A stretch of DNA of 64,000 bases, taken from Pseudomonadales bacterium. GTDB taxonomy: Bacteria; Pseudomonadota; Gammaproteobacteria; Pseudomonadales; Azotimanducaceae. The notes beneath the pieces were generated by a model that was not told the DNA's origin, did no database searches, and saw only the letters and a program-made list of their open reading frames with translations. The stretch covers positions 1 to 64,000 of the forward strand of contig JANQOA010000368.1 in NCBI GenBank assembly GCA_028279305.1. The letters are read 5' to 3'. Of the stretch, positions 59,400-64,000 are shown one piece after another (within the stretch, counting starts at the first letter, position 1; the number at the start of each line of letters is the position of its first letter). Position numbers and translations under genes: made by a program.

Positions 59400-60959
59400 G
59401 TGAGCAGCGAAGATCACCAGGCCGGCACAATAGAATATTGGGCGCACGCTGCACCCGAGCGAATCGGGCTGATCGAAGCAGAACGCGAGCTGACCTACGC
59501 GCAATGGAACGATCAGGCAAACCGCCTCGCCGAAGCACTGTCGCAAACCGGCTTGAGCCGCGGTGATATCGTCGCGGTACGTACTCAGATCCGTCTGGAA
59601 TGGGCAGTTATCAGCTCCGCTCTTGCCAAACTGGGGTGCCCGCTGCTGGGTACCAACTGGCGGCTGACGCCAGCCGAGATGGCCTATGTGTTGAAAAATT
59701 CAGGCGCCACTGCCCTGATTTGTGATGACCCGGATCCCGCCCAGCTGAGCAGCGCGTTGTCAGAATTGTCGGTAACCTTGGCAGTCAGCATGGATACGCC
59801 GGCAACCGGTTTCGTAGACTTTGCCGAACTGTTAACGGCTGAACCGGTAACCCGTTACGCCGAAGCCGAACCGGAGTTGATCATCTACACATCGGGCACT
59901 ACCGGATTGCCCAAGGGTGTTGCCTCCCGCTCAGCCGCCCGTGCGCTTACCGACCCTCGGGTCGCCGCATACCTGCAGGACGTCGCCAGTTCCCGCTCCA
60001 CCGCAACAACCGACAACACGGTGCTTGTTACTTTGCCCATGCATCACGCAGCCGGCCCTGCGGCGCTGGCCGGTGCGCTCAGGCGGGGTAGTTTGGCAGT
60101 ACTGTTACGCCGTTTCGATGCCGAAGCAGTCCTGCGCTTGATCAACCGGCATAAGGTCAACGAGTGGACCGGGGTCCCCACCATGTTCAAGCGCATCTCC
60201 TCACTCCCGGACGAAGTCCTGGCGCGCTACAACATCTCATCCATAAAACGGCTCGGCGTCGGCGCAGCGCCGGTCACGCCGGAATTAAAGGACTGGATCG
60301 AGAACTACTTCGGCGAAGGTCTTTTGACGGAGGGTTACGGCTCTACCGAAACCGGCATGATCACTTTCATGCCTCCCGGCAAGCACCGCGAAAAACCGGG
60401 TTCCAGCGGCAAACCGCACAAACACGTGGAGATCAGCATCCGCGACGACGCGGGAGACCCGGTGCCACCAGGCGACATCGGAGAAATCTGGGTGCGCACG
60501 CCTGTCACCATCACGGAATATCTGAATGCAGGACCTCTGCAAGCTGATGTACTCGACGCTGACGGTTTTTTTCGCACGGGTGATGTTGGCCAGGTTGACG
60601 CAGACGGCTTTCTTTTTATTACGGACCGCGCCAAGGACATGATCATCTCAGGCGGTGTAAACATCTACCCCGCGGAGATCGAAGCGGCGTTGACCACCCA
60701 CGACGCAATCCAGGACGCGGCGGTCATCGGCATTCCCAATCCTGAATTTGGCGAAGAGGTTAAGGCGTTTATCGAACTCAAACCCGGAGAATCGGTAGAC
60801 CAGGACGAGATCCGCAGTTACGCAGCAGGCCGCCTGGCTTCATACAAGGTACCGCGCTCCTTTGACGTTGTTACGGAGCTACCGAAAAACACCATGGGCA
60901 AGGTCCTGAAACGCGAACTTAGAGAACCCTATTGGCAAGCAGAGGAACGAAAAGTATGA
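59400..60959 (+). CDS. class I adenylate-forming acyl-CoA ligase
   Basis: The 519-residue ligase has IIYTSGTTGLPKGVASRS, EGYGSTETGMITFMPPG, RTGDVGQVDADGFLFITDRA and LPKNTMGKVLKRELRE with the catalytic Lys. It forms a CoA ester at the entry to the TetR-linked pathway. GTG 59400 was chosen: GGAG lies ten bases upstream and the longer frame from 59334 covers the operator. It is the first gene of a four-gene operon; its stop overlaps the SDR start in ATGA. Confidence 0.95.
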   Translation: MSSEDHQAGTIEYWAHAAPERIGLIEAERELTYAQWNDQANRLAEALSQTGLSRGDIVAVRTQIRLEWAVISSALAKLGCPLLGTNWRLTPAEMAYVLKNSGATALICDDPDPAQLSSALSELSVTLAVSMDTPATGFVDFAELLTAEPVTRYAEAEPELIIYTSGTTGLPKGVASRSAARALTDPRVAAYLQDVASSRSTATTDNTVLVTLPMHHAAGPAALAGALRRGSLAVLLRRFDAEAVLRLINRHKVNEWTGVPTMFKRISSLPDEVLARYNISSIKRLGVGAAPVTPELKDWIENYFGEGLLTEGYGSTETGMITFMPPGKHREKPGSSGKPHKHVEISIRDDAGDPVPPGDIGEIWVRTPVTITEYLNAGPLQADVLDADGFFRTGDVGQVDADGFLFITDRAKDMIISGGVNIYPAEIEAALTTHDAIQDAAVIGIPNPEFGEEVKAFIELKPGESVDQDEIRSYAAGRLASYKVPRSFDVVTELPKNTMGKVLKRELREPYWQAEERKV

Positions 60960-61747
60960 CTGAAATTCTGGATTTAGCGGGCCGCGTTGCCCTGATCACA
61001 GGCGCCGGTCAGGGTGTGGGCCGCCAGATTGCACTGCACTTTGCGCAGCACAACGCTGGCGGCATCGCCGTCAACGACTACTACCTTGAACGTGCAGAAG
61101 CGGTTGCCGAGGAGATAAGAGAAGCCGGCGGCAAAGCATTCCCCGTGCAGGCTGATGTTTCGGACTACGAATCGGTAAAAGCCGCTACCGCCGCGGTGGT
61201 GGAAAACCTGGGTCCAGTCGGCGTTCTTGTTAACAATGCAGGCAACGCCGGGGCCAACCCCGATCCGGATCTGCGCAGGCCCTTCTGGGAGACCACCCCC
61301 GAAGTCTGGAAAAGCTACATCGGTGTCAACTTCGACGGCGTACTCAACTGCACAAGTCAGGTGGTTGCCGGCATGATTGACGCCAATGGCGGCCGCATCA
61401 TTACAATCATTTCTGACGCCGGCCGATGGGGTGACGCAGGCATGGCCATGTATGCAGGGGCAAAAGCGGGTGCTGCAGGGTTCATGCGTTCTGTAGCGCG
61501 CACGTTGGGCAGGCATAACATTACGGCAAACTGTATAGCCATCGGCGCGACAGCAACTCCGCCAATTCTGGCAAGAATGGAAACGGACCCGGACGGCATG
61601 AAACGCGCCCTGAAAAGCTACATCATCCGGCGTCCCGGCGAGCCTTCGGATGTGGCAAACATGGCGCTATTCCTGGCGTCCGAATCCAACAGTTGGATCA
61701 CCGGTCAGACTTATCCCGTCAACGGCGGATTTACCCTCGCGCTATAA
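60956..61747 (+). CDS. SDR-family dehydrogenase
   Basis: The 263-residue enzyme has GRVALITGAGQGVGRQIALH, VNNAGNAGANPDPDLRRPFW, IISDAGRW with the catalytic Ser and YAGAKAGAAGF with Tyr and Lys. It oxidises or reduces an intermediate of the pathway, perhaps a hydroxyacyl-CoA. It overlaps the ligase by four bases and is followed by the crotonase after 10 bp. Confidence 0.9.
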   Translation: MTEILDLAGRVALITGAGQGVGRQIALHFAQHNAGGIAVNDYYLERAEAVAEEIREAGGKAFPVQADVSDYESVKAATAAVVENLGPVGVLVNNAGNAGANPDPDLRRPFWETTPEVWKSYIGVNFDGVLNCTSQVVAGMIDANGGRIITIISDAGRWGDAGMAMYAGAKAGAAGFMRSVARTLGRHNITANCIAIGATATPPILARMETDPDGMKRALKSYIIRRPGEPSDVANMALFLASESNSWITGQTYPVNGGFTLAL

Positions 61748-61757
61748 GGAGCCAGCA

Positions 61758-62528
61758 ATGAGCCAACGGATACTGACCGATCGGCGGGGACCTATTCTGA
61801 TTGTTACGGTCAATCGCCCGGAAGCGAAGAACGCTTTTGATGACGAATCATCTCACGCCATGTGTGCAGCGATGGACATGCTCGAAAATGAAGACGAACT
61901 GTTTATTGGTGTTATTACAGGCGCGGGCGGCAATTTTTCCGCTGGTGCGGATCTGAAAGCCGCAGCTGCCAGAGGTGATGGACCGCGTGAGCGGCCTCAC
62001 CGCGGCGGTTTCGGCATCATGCAGCGCCCGCCGTGCAAACCCCTGATAGCAGCAGTTGAAGGTTACGCTGTGGGCGGCGGGCTGGAAATGGCACTGTGTT
62101 GTGATCTTATTGTTGCCGCGAGCGATACAAAAATGGGCTTACCGGAAGTGCGCCACAACGTTGTAGCAATCGGCGGCGGGTTGTTTCGGCTGCCTCGCAG
62201 AATGCCCTACCACATTGCAATGGAACTGGCCCTGTCAGGGCAGTTTAAAGATGCTGCATTTTTCGAACGGCACGGACTGGTAAACCGTGTAAGTGAACCC
62301 GGACAGGCATTGGACATGGCCGTTGACCTTGCCGAATCTTTGCTGGTTAACGGCCCCACCGCGCTCGCAGCCAGCAAAGAAATCATGTGGCAATCACACA
62401 ATTGGAGTGACGCTGACGGCTGGGCCAACCAGATGCCCATTGCACAGCGAGCACTGGACTCCGAAGACCGGCGCGAGGGTTTAAAAGCCTTTGCGGAGAA
62501 ACGCAAGCCCGTCTGGAAGGGCCGGTAG
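61758..62528 (+). CDS. enoyl-CoA hydratase
   Basis: The 256-residue crotonase has TGAGGNFSAGADLKAAA and VEGYAVGGGLEMALCCDLIV for the oxyanion hole and KMGLPEVRHNVVAIGGGLFR with Glu in GLPE. AAGGAG precedes ATG 61758. It would make the beta-hydroxyacyl-CoA that a retro-aldolase of the divergent gene pair could cleave. Confidence 0.95.
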   Translation: MSQRILTDRRGPILIVTVNRPEAKNAFDDESSHAMCAAMDMLENEDELFIGVITGAGGNFSAGADLKAAAARGDGPRERPHRGGFGIMQRPPCKPLIAAVEGYAVGGGLEMALCCDLIVAASDTKMGLPEVRHNVVAIGGGLFRLPRRMPYHIAMELALSGQFKDAAFFERHGLVNRVSEPGQALDMAVDLAESLLVNGPTALAASKEIMWQSHNWSDADGWANQMPIAQRALDSEDRREGLKAFAEKRKPVWKGR

Positions 62529-62565
62529 TCCGGGGACGGCCTTTGCACCTTGCCGGCGCATCGTG

Positions 62566-63864
62566 ATGAGAACGAAGTTTTTCTACGGGTGGATCATCGT
62601 CGGCATTTGTTTTCTTCTCGGCTTTCTCGGCACCGGAATCTACGCTTATACAAAAGGCATCTTCCTCGTCCACCTGGCGGACGAACTTGCCGGCGGCAGC
62701 CGGATGCAGATTTCTCTCGCTTTTTCGGTGCTGACCATTGTCGGCGCGGTAATCGCGCCTGCACTTGGCCGTTACCTGGATGAACACTCAGCCCGCACCG
62801 TGATGTTGCTTGGTGTGGCGTTGACTGCCCTTTCCTTTTTTCTACTCGCCCGCACGCAAACCCTCTGGCAATTGTACCTTGTGGTCGGCTTGGGGTTCGG
62901 TGTGGGGGTTAACGCGATCAGCACCATGACCCGCAGCCGCGCGGTCGTTTCCTGGTTCGATCACTGGCGGGGCCGGGCGTTCGGCATCGCCATTATCGGC
63001 GGATCGCTGGCCGGGGTTTTATTGCCGCCGTTAACCAATAACCTTGTGGAAGGCGTGGGCTGGCGGGGCGGCTACACCGCTTTTGGCGCGGTCATGGCCT
63101 TGGTTCTGCTGCCGATCATCTATTTCCTGATGCGGGACAGGCCTGAAGAGATTGGCGAAGTCCGGGACGGCCACAAGTACGTCTCCAACAACCTGGAGCA
63201 AATGGTCAAAATCCCGCTGGATGAACGCGTCTGGACCTGGCAGGAGCTTCTGAAAACCCCCGCCTTCTGGAGTATTGGCTGCATCTTCGGTGTTATGGGC
63301 TGCGTTTTCTCAGTAGTCATGCTGCATTTGTTTGCTCATCTGATGGATATCGGCCTGACATCTGCCGATGCAGCCCTTGTGCTCTCCACCGTTGCCCTGT
63401 TCGCAAGCATCAGCAAACCCGCTGTGGGCTGGCTGGCTGACACGTTCGGCTCCCGGGTGTCCATCTGCCTGTCGCTGACATCCCAGGCAATTGCCCTGTT
63501 TTTGTTTACACAGGTAACCACTTTCGAATCAGGACTGATCGCAGCCGCGCTGCACGGTTTCGGTTACTCGGGACTTGGGCTGCTGCGAACCTTTGCCATG
63601 TCTACAAGTATCGGCAGCCGCAGCCTGGGCCTCGCGTACGGGGTCGGCAAGTGGATTGAATTGCCATTCGTACTCTCCGCGTCGCCATTGGCTGGTTTGA
63701 TCTACGATCTCACTGGGAGTTACAACGTTGCGTTCACGACACTTTCCGTAGTGCTGACCGCAGCCTGCGGCGGGACGTTGTTGCTTAAAGTCGGTGGTGC
63801 TGCGGAACGCCGTAGAATACGAATGGAACAAGCCCAAACAGGTGAATCGGGACGCAGCGCTTAA
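62566..63864 (+). CDS. MFS transporter (OFA/monocarboxylate type)
   Basis: The 432-residue protein has 12 membrane helices, starting with FFYGWIIVGICFLLGFLGTG, and the motif ALGRYLDEHSARTVMLLG in the loop after helix 2, as in oxalate/formate-type and monocarboxylate MFS carriers. It lies 37 bp after the crotonase and is probably the inner-membrane carrier of the acid activated by the ligase. ATG 62566 was chosen, as the longer frame overlaps the crotonase. Confidence 0.9.
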   Translation: MRTKFFYGWIIVGICFLLGFLGTGIYAYTKGIFLVHLADELAGGSRMQISLAFSVLTIVGAVIAPALGRYLDEHSARTVMLLGVALTALSFFLLARTQTLWQLYLVVGLGFGVGVNAISTMTRSRAVVSWFDHWRGRAFGIAIIGGSLAGVLLPPLTNNLVEGVGWRGGYTAFGAVMALVLLPIIYFLMRDRPEEIGEVRDGHKYVSNNLEQMVKIPLDERVWTWQELLKTPAFWSIGCIFGVMGCVFSVVMLHLFAHLMDIGLTSADAALVLSTVALFASISKPAVGWLADTFGSRVSICLSLTSQAIALFLFTQVTTFESGLIAAALHGFGYSGLGLLRTFAMSTSIGSRSLGLAYGVGKWIELPFVLSASPLAGLIYDLTGSYNVAFTTLSVVLTAACGGTLLLKVGGAAERRRIRMEQAQTGESGRSA

Positions 63865-63918
63865 CCCCGTCCAGGAAGCGTGGCCCGTTGCACCGAATGG
63901 TATGAAGTATGAGGGGCC

Positions 63919-64000
63919 TTAGGTAGATCGAAGTGTGGCAATAGTGCCAAGCCCCGCGCGCACTTTGCCTGGTGATTCGCCAAATACACGCTTGAACGCC
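63919..64000 (-). CDS. AraC-family regulator, C-terminal end (gene continues beyond window)
   Basis: The minus strand from the window edge reads AFKRVFGESPGKVRAGLG, then TIATLRST and TAA at 63919-63921. The AFKRxFGxSPxxxR pattern is the end of the second helix-turn-helix of an AraC/XylS regulator. Only 27 codons are visible. It is convergent with the MFS gene, 54 bp away. Confidence 0.75.
   Translation of the reverse strand, partial: AFKRVFGESPGKVRAGLGTIATLRST

Noticed and set aside
1..64000. Many long open frames antisense to or out of phase with the listed genes
   Set aside because: They overlap genes with clear family motifs and are products of the high GC content.

Overview
The window looks like a catabolic island on the chromosome of a Gram-negative proteobacterium. 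The Gram-negative assignment rests on two TonB-dependent receptors and a sigma-54 activator. The mix of DUF3604, TonB receptors, LLM flavin enzymes, sterol-desaturase-like and MpaB-like proteins resembles marine Gammaproteobacteria of the Halieaceae/Spongiibacteraceae type, but a sphingomonad-like source is not excluded. I found no rRNA, tRNA, CRISPR array, prophage or insertion sequence. About 55 protein genes, two edge-truncated genes and two gene remnants fill almost all of the DNA.

Layout. 1-4.7 kb: the end of a DUF3604 gene, a TonB receptor with an amidohydrolase, and a remnant of an AraC regulator. 4.7-14.2 kb: small divergent regulator/enzyme units (LysR with an alcohol dehydrogenase; TetR with an MpaB-type oxygenase and a seven-helix membrane protein; DUF2141 with a fatty acid hydroxylase; an acyl-CoA ligase with a hotdog protein) and a Rieske oxygenase remnant. 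14.2-21.4 kb (minus): SDR, alcohol dehydrogenase, crotonase, the FeS and FAD subunits of a molybdenum hydroxylase, another alcohol dehydrogenase and a sigma-54 activator. 21.5-29.3 kb (minus): an operon of CoA transferase, 3-hydroxyacyl-CoA dehydrogenase, acyl-CoA dehydrogenase, SDR, enoyl-CoA hydratase, CoA ligase and a MenB/BadI-type crotonase. 29.6-32.9 kb (plus): the molybdenum subunit and a CoA transferase. 33-42.9 kb: a lactonase-like amidohydrolase and alcohol dehydrogenase (minus), facing a TLP1-like thiolase homologue, two nitronate monooxygenase-like proteins around a GMC oxidoreductase, a crotonase and an acyl-CoA dehydrogenase (plus). 42.9-52.7 kb: MFS transporter, paired acyl-CoA dehydrogenases, MmgE/PrpD and thiolase (minus), then LLM enzyme, SDR and aldo/keto reductase (plus). 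52.8-63.9 kb: a TetR-linked module with TonB receptor, two LLM enzymes, a Cys-less thiolase with its DUF35 partner, CoA ligase, SDR, crotonase and MFS transporter.

The enzymes together describe CoA-dependent breakdown of an alicyclic or isoprenoid/steroid-like carboxylate. The steps are uptake (TonB, MFS), hydroxylation or oxidation (molybdenum hydroxylase, GMC, alcohol dehydrogenases, LLM), CoA activation, dehydrogenation, hydration, ring opening (BadI-like) and carbon-carbon cleavage by thiolases or a retro-aldolase.

The main new observation is regulatory. The intergenic regions carry a repeated sigma-54 promoter signature (TGGCAC-N5-TTGCT and close variants) in front of most catabolic operons between 13 and 51 kb, often as divergent pairs. 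One sigma-54 activator is encoded among them. This suggests one sigma-54 regulon of roughly 35 kb, next to a separate TetR-type regulon marked by a 27-base operator repeated at 57.0 and 59.4 kb.
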